From Bipolaris cookei (lineage: Eukaryota > Ascomycota > Dothideomycetes > Pleosporales > Pleosporaceae): a stretch of DNA of 64,000 nt. Position numbers and translations under genes: made by a program. The stretch lies in the NCBI GenBank assembly GCA_002286855.1, contig NRSV01000055.1, positions 177,276-241,275 of the forward strand. The letters run 5' to 3'. Below are positions 22,183-33,326 of this stretch, piece by piece (within the stretch, counting starts at the first letter, position 1; the number at the start of each line of letters is the position of its first letter). A model generated the notes under the pieces. The model saw only the letters and a program-made list of their open reading frames with translations. It did not search any database and was not told where the DNA came from.

Positions 22183-23845
22183 ATGTTTCCGCCATCGCCA
22201 GACGACTGCGATGAGTGTGTGCCGGACTATGCCCGCCAACGGAGCCCCATGGCTGTCGCCATCTCCGCCTTGCCTTTTATCCTTACCTTTCTCGGAGTGG
22301 CCTTTGTAGTATCGCACAAGCTGTTTCCTATCTTATCAGGCCACGCACATCGCAAAGCACAGCATGAAAACCCACGTTCTTCCAGCCTGGCGCAGCGCGA
22401 CAGAGCTTCTTTCTTCCGGAGCTTGCGCCCGACCGCAACCTCGCTCGCAAGCATCATATTCTCCACGAACTTTGCCCTCTCTGCTGTGCTGGTAGAACTG
22501 ATTTTATGCGAAATCTCAAACACCATTGATCGTGCTACTCGGACTCTAGCTCTCAAGATCACGCTGCCCTCCCTACTCTTCCTCCTTGTCGTCGCAACAC
22601 CAGCATTCGAAATACACTCCTTCATATCAGAGACAGGCTTGGAATTTCGGGGAGAACGCTCATCGCGACGTAGAGTAGCATGGGCTTTGGAGCTTTGTGC
22701 CCTAACAGTCTGGCTCGTCTGTTTCTGGTACCTGGGACGAGGGATTCTAGGCTCGTACCTCCACGAAGCATCGTATGAGCATACTCATACCTTTAGCGAG
22801 GGTTGCCTTGAAAGAATTGGCATCATTGGTATCAGCTTGATGGCTTCCCTCGCCGGCTTTGCTGCCATATCTGCACTCTGGCATACGTTTGGTGTCCGGT
22901 ACAAACCCGTGAGTTTTTTGTTAACTCAACAGATTGCGCTTGATAGACTAAACTCGACAGGTCACGGAATCGGATATTGCTCGCAAACAGGCTGGGCTCC
23001 AGGCAACAAACGATATGCTCTTGGTCAAAGAAAGTCGACTTCGCGCAATCGAGCGTAAGCTATCGGAGAATCCACAACAGGGCTTCGTGGGCCGAGTTGT
23101 CGGCTCGATTCGCGCCAACCCGGATGTACAGGAACGAAGCACTCTGCAGTTGGAAATACAGGGACTCGAGACGATGCGTCATTCACTGCAGAATTCAATG
23201 ACTGTTCTCCAGAACAGACGACAATCGCAGCTACGCGCACACACTGCACATGGACGACTGTTGAACATGTTTTCCTATGTATTTGCAATCTATTGCGCGT
23301 ACCGCATCGGCGCAACGTCTATCAGTACTCTCCGCCGCCTCTCCTCTCCCAACGCAAGCTTCTCGAGTAGTGATCCAATCAACAATGTCCTCGCTCTCCT
23401 GGCAAAGCACTGGGATCCTACCATTGATCGAGTGGCATGGAGTCGTACCATTTCCTTCCTACTCTCCGGCGTCATGCTCCTTCTTTCATTCAACAGCGTC
23501 TTCCAGACATTTTTACTATTTGCAAAAGTCGTGCCTGGCCTGTTGTACCACACAAAGACAAACTTTGCACTCATCATTTCGCAGGTTGCAGCAACATATG
23601 TCATCAGCTCGGCACTGTTACTACGTAGCAATCTGCCACCGGAAATGAAGAGCAAAATAGGGGATGCATTGGGTGCGCCATTAGAGCCTAAATTCACAGA
23701 GAGGTGGTTTGAGGGCTGGTTCTTAGCTGCAAGCGCAGCGACAACTCTAGGGATCTGGTTGGGTAAACGATTAAAGGGAAGCGAATGGGATGACGATGGA
23801 GATGGAGGCGACGTAGACGTAGAAATGGGGAAACGGAGCACATAG
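22183..23845 (+). CDS. Golgi pH regulator / ABA-GPCR-like multi-pass membrane protein
   Basis: Two exons, 22183-22908 and 22961-23845, give 536 aa; the intron is GTGAGT...ACAG in phase 0. ATG 22183 (MFPPSPDDCDECVPDYARQ) is chosen because the upstream open frame begins with a non-ATG codon. About eight or nine hydrophobic segments are visible, for instance AVAISALPFILTFLGVAFVV, TLPSLLFLLVVATPAF, LERIGIIGISLMASLAGFAA, SFLLSGVMLLLSFNSVFQTF and ISQVAATYVISSALLL. Between the two membrane halves lies a charged coiled region (KESRLRAIERKLSENPQQ). The LERIGIIGISLMA block and the overall plan fit the GPHR/GTG family, anion channels of the Golgi or plasma membrane. The C-terminus is acidic (DDDGDGGDVDVE). 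Confidence 0.87.
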
Positions 23846-24645
23846 CCATTGTGTTAGGTAGCACATACATATGACTACCGAATACAACGATTATTGGTTG
23901 ACGTAAGTGAGGCAACGGTAAAGGCTCCCCCGGGTCTTTAGAATATGCAGTTGTCAGACACCCAGCGACATGATATGTATGATCGGGGCTCGATGTGGTA
24001 AGTGATAAGAACCACCGGGTAGGCGTGTAATAAGACGGCGGCAGGTTGTCAGCAAGCATCTCCTACGCTTGCTAAGCACCAACCACCCCGGCCCACAATA
24101 GCGCGCCATGCAATGTGCAGCGCTTTGATGAGGTTGACGTCGATGTTGCCCGATCTGAAAGTGACGTCAGGTGCAGTGGGGCAGCTTCGCAGATGAAAAG
24201 GCACGAGGGGCCGCTCTTCTTGAGAACCATTACACCCACGCTTGCAACCATCTCTGAGATTTAATATTTCCAGTGAGTATCTGCTATCGAATTCAAGTCA
24301 GAGTGCAAAGGAGCTAATCGAAGACAGAAGTTTCAACCCCTACACCAAACGTACGTTCTTTCCTCTTATCGCGTCTGTTCCATCAGCTGTACACAAGCTT
24401 CGTCATAACCCCAAACTTGTACTTGCATTCCCAAAACAACACTGCTTCAGATCATGTTAGACGTCAGATTCATTGTCTAGATCCTGTGTATGGGAACAAA
24501 ATTGGAATATGTCGCGACTTCTCTGCACTGTCAACTCTAACTTTCACTCCTTTGCTGGCATCGTTCTCATGTCCATCAACAAGTACTAACTCCAAGCAGC
24601 TTTTCTACCTGATCAACCCAACCCCCTCATCCCCACCATACCAAA
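23846..24645. other. intergenic, no gene seen
   Basis: About 800 bp. The last 200 bp is pyrimidine-rich and probably the promoter/5' leader of the following 70-aa gene. A 72-codon open frame at 24242 has no recognisable product. Confidence 0.45.
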
Positions 24646-24858
24646 ATGTCTGCCCCCAACGCCGGCCGCCAGTCTCCCGACCCCGAGCGCCAGTCTAGTG
24701 CTCAAGCCGGTCAGATTTCCGACAACGTCAACCAGCAGGGCGCTGGACCCAAGGAGGGCGCAGAGAAATCCAGTGACAACACCAAGGACGCCCTGAGCTC
24801 AAACCCCGAGCACCCACTCAAGGAGCACAGCGAGGAGACTACGAGCAAGAAGGTTTAG
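24646..24858 (+). CDS. 70-aa hydrophilic fungal protein of unknown function
   Basis: Single exon starting MSAPNAGRQSPDPERQSS, with ATG in an A-rich context (CCAAAATG), and ending HSEETTSKKV. It is very hydrophilic, rich in Ser, Glu, Gly, Gln and Asn, with repeated KE/KD pairs and no hydrophobic core. It is therefore probably intrinsically disordered, like the small stress or conidiation-associated proteins of filamentous fungi. I recognise the general type but cannot name it. It stands alone, with long non-coding flanks on both sides and a CT-rich leader. Confidence 0.65.
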   Translation: MSAPNAGRQSPDPERQSSAQAGQISDNVNQQGAGPKEGAEKSSDNTKDALSSNPEHPLKEHSEETTSKKV

Positions 24859-27046
24859 ATCGGTAGAGATGAGGAAATGGAAAGATATGATGGTTGGTGG
24901 AAAGATGGAGGTAAAGACTGCATAATCAAAAGGCAGTGGGCAATCTGAATGCGAAATGAACAATCGAATGATATGATAATCTATGACCAAGCTTTCAATG
25001 TTTTACAGCGTGTGCAGTGCTCTTACTGTGCTGACATCTCAAGCCCAGACTAAAAACCCCGTCGGTCTACATCGCCTCTCCTCTTCTTAGTCAGTAACAA
25101 ACCCCACCCATATGTTACAATCTATCCTACACCAAACCAGCCATAGGTTACTAAGATTGTATTCGATAAGGTCAGATCTCTGGCCACTTTCATTGAACAC
25201 CAAAAGTCTGTTGGCAGATGTGGCAGAGATACAGACCAGGTCGTGTCACGAGAGGATAGTATGGGTGCCACTTTGCAGATGTCTACTAAGGCAGAGTAGA
25301 GAGGGCCAGTAATTATGTAAATACTAGTCGCAAACATGTCTAAGTGGCATATCCTAGCGCATTTGACTTTGGGGATAGACCAAGTATTGCGATGTCGCTA
25401 CGACTATCTGCTGATAGGTGGACACAATAACCCGCGTGCCGGGAGGGGACCAGGTACACTAATAAAATCTTTATATATTGCCAGATCAAATGTCTGCAGT
25501 TTAGCGGGAATTTAATCGAAAAAAATTAGGGCATTTGTAACATGCGACAAGGGCAGCTTTGACGACATCCGGAACGAAAATCTCGGATCTTAGCAATTTT
25601 CCCATGCCGGCGGGGACCTATGTATCTATATACGTTATTGAATGGGCTCTGTAGCTAGCTAGCATAAGCGTGGACCAGGCGTGGACCAGGTACAAATAGC
25701 AAGGTACGAAGCATGTGCGCGCGGGACTAAAGAGGGTTTGCATGAATGCAGGAGGGTTGCCAAAAGACAGGTGTGTAGGGTATTCGGAATTCTTGCCCAT
25801 CTACGCGCATACAAGGTTCTCCTCTTATGCTCTCTACTTCGGTCCTATTATAGGGGTTGCCCTCTGCTGTGTGCAGAGCAGAGCTTCCGAGCCATCCGAC
25901 AGCTGAAAACCTTACTACTTATACGGACATACGTAATATGATGTATGGAAGTGAAGCTGCGATTGCACTAATAAGCAGATTTCGGTAATAATACTTCTAT
26001 TACCGGAAAAAATCGCAGTTGTAAGCACTGGACTATATTCAGACATGACATACCAAATTCATAGAGATATTCGTCCTCCCAACTATGATCTTTCGTCAAT
26101 AGAGTTCCTGTGGAAACAATCATGATTGTTTATTGGGAGAAATTACAAGAAATAAGTATTGATTTAGATCGATATCTATTTGAATGCTTTTATTGGTCTG
26201 ATACTATCCATGCTCGACACTAGGTTGGGTTTGTAAGCTAACAGCGAGATTCAAGCGTTGTACTCCAGACAAACCTCTACGGCCAGGCTGGCTATGTGAA
26301 TTGTCGCTGGTCATTATGCAAGGATTGGATCAGAAAACCACTGCAAACTACATTCTCTTCATTAGTCGCGTTACAAAGCTAGTTCTATCTCGAATATAGA
26401 TTATAGTGGCGACGGCGCAGGCATGAGCGCGTGATAATTGTGACAAGGCGAATAGTGACTTCTTAGTGTTACATGAGGTTGGGCTGCTACTACTACTACT
26501 ACTGCTCTTTCCTAGTTTGCACCAAGGAAGGCAACGCTAACGCTAGTGTATCACGAGAGTCTCGACAGATGTTAAGGACAATCTAGTTCATATTACTATA
26601 GATAAAATTACAATAACTCTGTTGAGTAAAGGAATTGTGAAAAAGTATGTACAATTCGCGAGTTTACTACAAAGAGTGCGATGGAGAAATTTGTTCACCC
26701 TCGTATCCTCGCTGCTATCATCCACACGACCCACCGTTCCTATGACATAATCTGCATGTCCTAGCATGACCGTCCACTTCTCTCTCTACTATGCATGGAT
26801 AGTTAAAGCTTAGCTAAATAACACATCACGTGATCTCCACGCCCCGACTTGAATATAGCTCAGGCTTTCCTACATGGTGCACAACGTACCAACATACTAT
26901 CGAAGGCATTCTTCAAAAAACCCTCAATGCATCATACAATGGGGTCTAAGAACCGTTTTAAAGTCCTGAACCGCAATGTTTTACTGCCATTCAAATTAAT
27001 TTAAAATATAAATCTATAATTTCAAAATTATCTGTAAATTCTGAAA
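24859..27046. other. 2.2-kb gene-poor, AT-rich stretch
   Basis: No open frame with recognisable similarity on either strand. It contains a direct 12-bp duplication (GCGTGGACCAGG twice, 25669-25692), a nested inverted repeat at 25957-26018 (listed separately), a (TAC)n run at about 26487-26503 and AT-rich sequence just upstream of the tRNA. It may be old, unrecognisable repeat DNA. Confidence 0.5.
25957..26018. repeat. nested inverted repeat / hairpin
   Basis: CTGCGATT (25957-25964) pairs with AATCGCAG (26011-26018), and inside it TTTCGGTAATA (25980-25990) pairs with TATTACCGGAAA (25998-26009) around a 7-nt loop. The two nested arms could form a ~62-nt hairpin. It may be the core of a degenerate miniature element; no target duplication is obvious. 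Confidence 0.5.
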
Positions 27047-27137
27047 GGGCGCTTGGTCTAGGGGTATGATTTTCGCTTCGCATACTATACATGTGCGTAC
27101 TTGTGAAAGGTCGTGGGTTCAATTCCCACAGCGTCCA
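27047..27137 (+). tRNA. tRNA-Ala (anticodon CGC) with 19-nt intron
   Basis: The acceptor stem GGGCGCT (27047-27053) pairs with AGCGTCC (27130-27136), including the G3:U70 wobble pair that is the identity element of alanine tRNA, and the discriminator base is A (27137). The T arm is GTGGG-TTCAATT-CCCAC. The anticodon stem TTCGC pairs with GTGAA, and the loop TTCGCA+T places anticodon CGC at 27079-27081. The intron is 27083-27101, one base 3' of the anticodon as in all nuclear tRNA introns. A run of five T at 27144-27148 would terminate RNA polymerase III. The D arm (GGTCTAGGGGTATGA) contains a normal A box, and GGTTCAATTCC the B box. Confidence 0.9.
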
Positions 27138-27977
27138 GTTTCCTTTTTGCTTTAGAAGGTGAGTCGGTACATTGTATTTTTTTGTTGGCGTGGGAGAAGG
27201 GGTGCGTGGTGGAGAGGGAAATGGTAAGGAAGTGGGATTTGGGTAGGGTGGAGTAGGTTGGTGATGGGAATGGTCACAATAGGAGATGGATTGGAAGTCT
27301 GGCGATAATCTTTTTTATCTCCTTCTCATCCGTCTCGCTTGAATCGCCAAAATATGTCTTTTCTGCGAGTTAGGACTGGTAGTCTTGTCTGCGAATATAG
27401 CGCATTACTCTTCAAATATCAGATTTTCCCTGCAAAATCTTTTGGACATATTTTTCGCTCGTCCGGATTGTATACCTTGCTGCTATTCGCGCAAGCTTCT
27501 CCCACTACCCAAGATAGAACTCAGGCTGATGACGTGTCGGGCGTTGAGATTGTATTGTGGATATACTACGCTTGATCCGGGGTAAAGAAAATGATTAGCA
27601 TGATCAAGATACAATACTCTGAGAGTGGTGCTTGATGCGTCCGTTTGGCATGCTTTTTGTAAAATCAATAAGTGAAAGTCTTATTGCTAGTTGACAAGCG
27701 GGTTTGAGTTGCGTTTCACGCCTTAGGAGATTGTTCTTGTTGACCATTTGCACTGCAACTGAGAAGTAGAAGAAACGAACATGATTGTGTGCTAGTTCCA
27801 TACAACTTCTTCCGGACAGTATCCTAAGCATCATCTTCTTGGAGAACAAAACTGCACAATGTCTCAATTTTCCAACACCAACACAACCGCTTGATCAAAA
27901 GAACCAATTAAATTGCTTTGAAGCCTATAATACAAGACGGGAAGCCCACATCCGTCGCAACCGTGAACCCGTTATCT
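27138..27977. other. intergenic, no gene seen
   Basis: About 840 bp between the tRNA and the 3' end of the RING-CH gene. Only short open frames without recognisable similarity occur. Confidence 0.45.
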
Positions 27978-29621
27978 TTACCTAGTCTTCACACCCCTCC
28001 TACTCTTCCCACCCTCATAATCCACAATCCCCCTCCTGCGATGATTCTGCGCAGTCCTCCACCTCACATACAGCATAACCGCATCCTTGAGCCCCACGAA
28101 AAGACATCCACCGATGATACTCCTGCCCCAGCGTGTCTGCAAGAGCCCAGTTGGCTTAGCTGTACCTCCAATCCTGCTGCCGCCATTCTTGACCCAGCCG
28201 CCGAGCCATGAGACGGCCGGCGAGCCAGACGGGGGGTTGACCCAGGAAGCGGGGAGGGTTTGGCGTAGGAGTTCGCCTATGGCGGCTGCGATGGTGGGGA
28301 AGATGAGGGCGCCGAGGATAGTGTCTGACAGGGAGGTGGTGGAGAAGGTGACGCCGCGTTCGCGTCGGACGTTGCGAGGGCGCTGGGCTGCTGGCTGCAT
28401 GGGTACGTTTGGTGCAGGGGCTGGGTTCGCGCGAACATCAACCTCAGGTGGTATCTGGACATTGTTTTCCCAATTGCCCTCTTCTTGAGGTGCGTCGGCT
28501 GGAGGTGCGTCGTTGTTGTCTGCATCGTCACCATCGTTCCAGTCGGCAAAGATGTCAAAGTCTAGCTCGATTTCTACTTCCTCCACAGCATCGCCACCGT
28601 CGTGTGCATGGTTGTGCTGAGGCTGGTTTTGCATCTCAGCATCAGTATTCTCGCCTGCTCGGGGCTGTATCTCCCTAAGCCACTGCTGTTCCCGCGGCAG
28701 CCATACGCGCTCGTAGTATGCATTGTAGAAACCTCGAATATATGGTAGCGCGGCAAAGGAGAAGGCAGCGCTTGGCGGCCACTGTAGCTGGAGCATCTCG
28801 TCACCTGGATGCCCTGAGCTGACGAAGAATATGAGTGGAAGAAAGGGCAAGAACGAGTCTGCGAATGTTGTTCTGCTAGCGACCAGTACTGTGGGTATCA
28901 GAGGCAACCCGAGATCCAGTCTCCAATGTTGTCTCAGATGCTCAAGCCATCGCATAAGAACTGAATTGACGTTCCGGTTCGGCGTATCGTACAGCGGGCC
29001 GAGAATCTGCAGCGCATCCTCTGTGCCGAATATTTGGTATATTGTGGCTGTGCCAGACAGCGTCAAAGTCGAGTATAGCGCTGTACCAGTGAACAAAGCA
29101 AATCCAGGAAGCGTCAGGTTGCTGACCACGCGCTCAACGCGCCTTACAGCATCCACGACATAGCTCTTCGACCGCTGCACCTTGATCTCGCTCTTGCACT
29201 GTGGACATAATACCTTATTCGCTGTTGTGCCCGCGCGCCGCCGCGAATTGGGCGCCTCCATGTCTGCTATCCAGTCAAGGAGACACTTCTCGTGCGCAAC
29301 CAAGGAGCAGGCGCAGGGGTTACGCCACTCTGACGTCGTTTCGTCATCCTCTGTTTCGTCGTTGAAGCAGATCCAGCACTTGCGGGGTTCTTCATCCTCT
29401 TGTTGCAGCGCCGCATGCTGGATGGGCGCCTCTTTCTGCTCTTGCGACGCAGGAGTGTTTGTCTGTGACGGCGGAGTGTTGAGTAGAAGCGTTTGCGAGT
29501 CGACAGATTGGCCTGAGAAACTGTCGGTTCGGCGTGTGTGATCTTGTTGCGGAGGAGAGGCTTCAGCCGGCGGCACAGGTCTTTGTTGCGACGCTGGGCG
29601 CTGCGGCGGTAGAGACGCCAT
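27978..29621 (-). CDS. RING-CH (MARCH-type) membrane E3 ubiquitin ligase
   Basis: Single exon, 547 aa from the ATG at 29621 (MASLPPQRPASQQRPVPP); the open frame extends upstream only via a TTG. After a Pro/Gln/Ser-rich N-terminus comes a C4HC3 RING-variant finger: RKCWICFND, then NPCACSLVAHEKCLLDWI, then VLCPQCKSEI. The spacing and the Trp before the Cys-x2-Cys pair are typical of MARCH proteins. It is followed by hydrophobic segments (FALFTGTALYSTLTLSG, LPLIPTVLVAS, SFLPFLPLIFFVSS) and later by DTILGALIFPTIAAAIGELL, consistent with a membrane-bound ligase of the MARCH5-like type. An acidic Asp/Asn-rich stretch (DWNDGDDADNNDAPP) lies between. Which membrane it sits in cannot be told from sequence alone. 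Confidence 0.88.
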   Translation of the reverse strand: MASLPPQRPASQQRPVPPAEASPPQQDHTRRTDSFSGQSVDSQTLLLNTPPSQTNTPASQEQKEAPIQHAALQQEDEEPRKCWICFNDETEDDETTSEWRNPCACSLVAHEKCLLDWIADMEAPNSRRRAGTTANKVLCPQCKSEIKVQRSKSYVVDAVRRVERVVSNLTLPGFALFTGTALYSTLTLSGTATIYQIFGTEDALQILGPLYDTPNRNVNSVLMRWLEHLRQHWRLDLGLPLIPTVLVASRTTFADSFLPFLPLIFFVSSGHPGDEMLQLQWPPSAAFSFAALPYIRGFYNAYYERVWLPREQQWLREIQPRAGENTDAEMQNQPQHNHAHDGGDAVEEVEIELDFDIFADWNDGDDADNNDAPPADAPQEEGNWENNVQIPPEVDVRANPAPAPNVPMQPAAQRPRNVRRERGVTFSTTSLSDTILGALIFPTIAAAIGELLRQTLPASWVNPPSGSPAVSWLGGWVKNGGSRIGGTAKPTGLLQTRWGRSIIGGCLFVGLKDAVMLYVRWRTAQNHRRRGIVDYEGGKSRRGVKTR

Positions 29622-30451
29622 GTCGCGGGTGACTGTTGAGACGCGATGGAGCGCCGGTGTCGTTCGTCGCGTTGGTACAAACAAGACTCAGAAAACAACG
29701 TCACGGTAGACTATTCGGCAAGATTAAGCGTTGGGTGGTTTGCGAGTAAGGGTGGAGCGATGCTCGAGTTTAGCTCAGTGTTTGTTACCTAGACTTCCCG
29801 AGGATCTGTAAGACGTCACCAGTGATCCGAGTCAGACTGCCAAGACGGAGCACGTGCGAAAGAAAGATCTTCGTGTATCATGTATACTACCCTGACGGAA
29901 GTAAGAGGACCCCAGCTATCACGTAATTGGTCGCAATTTCTACAATTACGCAAAGAATATCCCAGTTTGCTTGAATCTCAGACACACAACTAACAAGGTA
30001 CTCCTTCCATAACTCATTCAATTCCAGTCCAATCGACTTCACGATCTCAACTTCCAGCGCAATCATGAAAAGCAAATTAAATTTGCTGCCCATCTGGCGG
30101 AACTCTTCTTCCCGTGTAACTACAGCAAACAATCCCTCTTAGTAGCCGGCGTATGGCGCTAATCCTGTGAGTTTCAGCAATCCTCCAGTCAAAGCACTCA
30201 TACTTTAGCTTAACTTACCTTGTACGAATCACCGAGCCAATTCATAGGATCTACTTTGATTTGGGTTCATCTTTGCCCATTTGCTTTCTCAGGTGATCAA
30301 ATATGCCGGATTCGAAGGGACGGTTGACGTCGGGCTATAGGGCTGGCCATAGGTGCGGTGGCACTCCCATACCATAAACCCGCTCGCCTAGCCAAGCTTG
30401 ATGGTTCCGGGAAGGTTCTGCAAGGTACTGGAACTGCGGCTGGTAATGGTG
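29622..30451. other. intergenic, no convincing gene
   Basis: About 830 bp. An 81-codon minus-strand frame (29887-30132) reads as two amphipathic or hydrophobic helices (LLFMIALEVEIVKSIGLEL) but has no known relative and no supporting context; it could be a fragment of an unknown gene. Confidence 0.4.
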
Positions 30452-31962
30452 CTACTGTGCTTGAGCCATGTGGTGGGGTAGTTGAGCCAACTGCTCATGC
30501 ACTATATCGCGGTGCGTCGTCCTGTTCCAAGACTCATTCGAGAAGGTTGATTGATGTCCGACCGGCGGCTGGTGCGTATTCTCTTGCACAGTCAAAGGAA
30601 TATCCTGGGAAGAGGGTCTGTTAATGGGTGGACTGCGGGGAGGAGGCACAAAGTATGGATGCAAAGTCCATGGTATGTAAGGTGATGAAGAACGATGATG
30701 ATCATATCGTTCAGTATGAGAACCCTCTCTATGTGTGGTGTGAGGGCTGTTTCCGCCGTATGTAGTATGGGGATTGTAGTAAGGTGTCGGGTAGGGAAAA
30801 GAACCATCCCCATGTGAAGCGTGATGATCAGGTTGCATCGAAGGTTGATTTTCATGTGCACTATGGGTAGCGAACCGAGTTGAAGACGGACCTGGAATGT
30901 TTCCATGGTTATTCTGGGGACTGCACTGCATTGAAGGACTAAACCTATTTTTATGAGTGTTATGGAGAACTTCTTGCGTCGACGGTAGGAAAAAATTCTC
31001 TTCGGGCGTTGGATCTGTGTAGAGATTTGAAGACCAATTGCAGGGTGGATGCTTGATGGTGAAGAGCGTAGTGACGGTTGAGCTGTAGGCTTAGGTTTGA
31101 GTGTCTCGTCAAGATCGTCCAGGCGCCAGTGAGACGTAACGCTATCCACGTCGGAGAGAGTCTTGTAGTCCCTGCGGTTGTTCCACTGGTCATCACAATC
31201 TTCATCCTCCTCTGGAATTGGCCCCAAATTGTTGAAAGAGACCTTGACCTTCTCTTCAACCTTCGGGATCGGTGCCGAACCTTTGAAAGGAGTTGTTTTC
31301 TCCTCCTCTTGATCTGGGACCGCCCCCAAGTGATTCAAGGAAGCCTTCCATTTGGTATCGGATGTTGCAATCGGTCTCTGGGAATTGATAGGAGCCTTCC
31401 CTTTGTCTTCATTCATGGTTGATCCCCATCCTTTCGAAGAACTATCACCATTCTCTTCCTGCTCTTGAACTGACCCCCAAGGGTTTGAAGAAGAACTGCC
31501 CTTATCTTGATTGGTGACCTTCCTCCATGCTTTGAGAAAGGAGGTACCCACTCCTTGCTGTAGAGGTGGACCCCAAATGCCTGAAGGAACATTGCTATTC
31601 CCTTCACTCGGAGGCGGAGCCCAGCACTTGAAGGAAACAACATCCCTCAGAACATGCTCCCATCCATCGGAAGCACCATCAACCTTTCTCTCCTCCTTAG
31701 GAGCCCTTATTAAACCTATACTAGGAACAAAACGGATGGGGAAATCGCCAACAAGGGCGTTGTACCTTGCTGTGTTTGGATCAAGGTCAACGTTGACCTT
31801 GTCCTCCTCTATGCAGATACTGCATTGGTCGCGAGGTGTATGAATCAGGTGTTTTTGATGTGACTCAAAGCGGCCGTCGCATTCTTCCTGACCGCAGTGG
31901 TACTGGTTCACAAAATGTTCTCGACTGTTCTCGAGGTGCGCCTTGAAGAAGGTGATACACAT
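30452..31962 (-). CDS. hypothetical protein with Cys/His-rich N-terminus and degenerate repeats; frame change inside
   Basis: The ATG at 31962 opens MCITFFKAHLENSREHF, followed by a Cys/His cluster (YHCGQEECDGRFESHQKHLIH, then QCSIC) that could bind zinc. Next come imprecise repeats built on an 'N/S-x-W/L-G-x-x-P' theme (NNLGPIPEE, NHLGAVPDQ, NPWGSVQEQ, KGWGSTMNE). The frame is clean to about 31010, but a different minus-strand frame carries the plausible continuation (PEENFFLPSTQEV, then a His/Tyr/Pro-rich tail ending MAQAQ at 30452). No GT...AG pair of normal size joins the two. Either an intron is cryptic or a frameshift has damaged the gene. I do not recognise the family. Confidence 0.45.
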
Positions 31963-32316
31963 ATTGAGTGTAGAGTGGAGGGGGAAGTAGTAGAAGCAGT
32001 AAAGAAGTGTTGCTTTTGGAATCGAGATATGGTGGGTTGGGATATTGCAATTTGTGTCTGGTTGTGGGTGTGGAGAAAGTTGGAGCATTGTAGAAAAAAA
32101 GTGTTGTTTCTATACTGTGTGGAACACTCTGGGAGCAAACTGTCTTGCTGATCTAAACAACACCAAAGCGCCCTGGAGATGTGATGAGAAAATCAGTGAA
32201 AGTCAGCGTGAAAGCAAAAAATCTTAGCCTGGCTGAGATTCTTGAATTAATGTTGACCGGACAACCCCGGATCGATTCACCAACCTGCTGCAAACGCCTA
32301 TCAAGTCTACCCTACC
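31963..32316. other. intergenic, no gene seen
   Basis: About 350 bp upstream of the repetitive hypothetical gene and downstream of the TANGO2-like gene. No feature recognised. Confidence 0.4.
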
Positions 32317-33326
32317 CTACCATCCCTCAATCTGGAATTCAAACATGCGGTCCCCCTTGCCGTCTTCAATTGGTTTGGCATCAACATCGTATAATGTCCT
32401 TTCCAGATATGTCACTTTGCCTTGGTGATCACACAGCACTATGATATTCTTCTGTGTGCCATAACATCCACTCGTTGCATCCGCCGCCTTATTCTTGACT
32501 ACATCACCAATCTCATGCGCAGGCATCTTGTGCTCTTCTAGGTGGTCCCTTCCAATGGCTGGGATAAAGATGCTGTGGCGCAACTGATTCAAATACATGT
32601 CCCACTCTTCATTTTCCTTTTGGCGGGGCATCGTATCTGTTCTGAGAAGGGTCAGGAGGCGCTCGGTGAGTTGATCGCGAGACTCGTTTGCAGCGACCGA
32701 CTCGGCAATTGCTTTCTTGGTCCATTCCTCGCCGTGTATGACTTTGGGCCATGAACGATCGCTGTATGCAGCGTTGCTTAGGGCATGGGTTTCGTCGGAT
32801 TTTTGGAGCAAACGAACTACGCCATGAATATCTGGAGTGCGGTTGCTGACAATGGCTAGCCCCTTTCCTTTTTTGACGACATCTTGCATGAAGCCATAAC
32901 ATAGTGAGAAGCCGCCCACGCCTTCGACACCGTCCTGTTCAATCATTCGCTTTGCAAATTCATCGGTAGTTTCTTCCTTGGCGGGGTCGCTTTTTAACCA
33001 TGCATTTGGGATAAGGCCTCTACTGCGTGCACCCTCGACAATTTTTTCATCCTCCTCGCGATAATTGGTGAGTACAGCAATGCGGCCTTGACGAGTGACA
33101 CCCATCCAGGTACCGTGTACAGGGCGATGAAGATCATAGCCACCTAGAACTTGTGTGTCTGGTGAAGGCCACCATGTTGCTTCCGCAGTTGGGCGATGGA
33201 GATATTCCTGTTCAGGGGTTAGTTGTTTCTGGGGTGCTGAGTTGGTCAGACAAGCCATACATCTCGATTGTTCAGTAGTATGAAGGGGTAGTCAGGGTGC
33301 GCTGTTGTGAGTATGGCGATGCACAT
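32317..33326 (-). CDS. TANGO2/NRDE-family protein
   Basis: Two exons, 33326-33261 and 33207-32317, give 318 aa; the intron is GTATGG...ACAG with CTAAC, in phase 0. The N-terminus MCIAILTTAHPDYPFILLNN continues into RDE across the splice junction. It thus forms the NRDE motif with a conserved Cys at position 2, the hallmark of the transport and Golgi organisation 2 (TANGO2, formerly DUF833) family. Further family-like blocks are YDLHRPVHGTWMGVTRQGRI and AVLTNYRE, then GGFSLCYGF, LSNRTPDIH-type wording (AIVSNRTPDIHG) and SGCYGTQKNIIVLCDHQGKV. The biochemical role of the family is unsettled, with heme trafficking, acyl-CoA metabolism and Golgi organisation all proposed. Starting from the in-frame ATG at 33258 would lose the NRDE motif. 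Confidence 0.92.

Noticed and set aside
29887..30132. 81-codon minus-strand frame with hydrophobic helices
   Set aside because: No relative recognised and no splice or context support; left as part of the intergenic entry.
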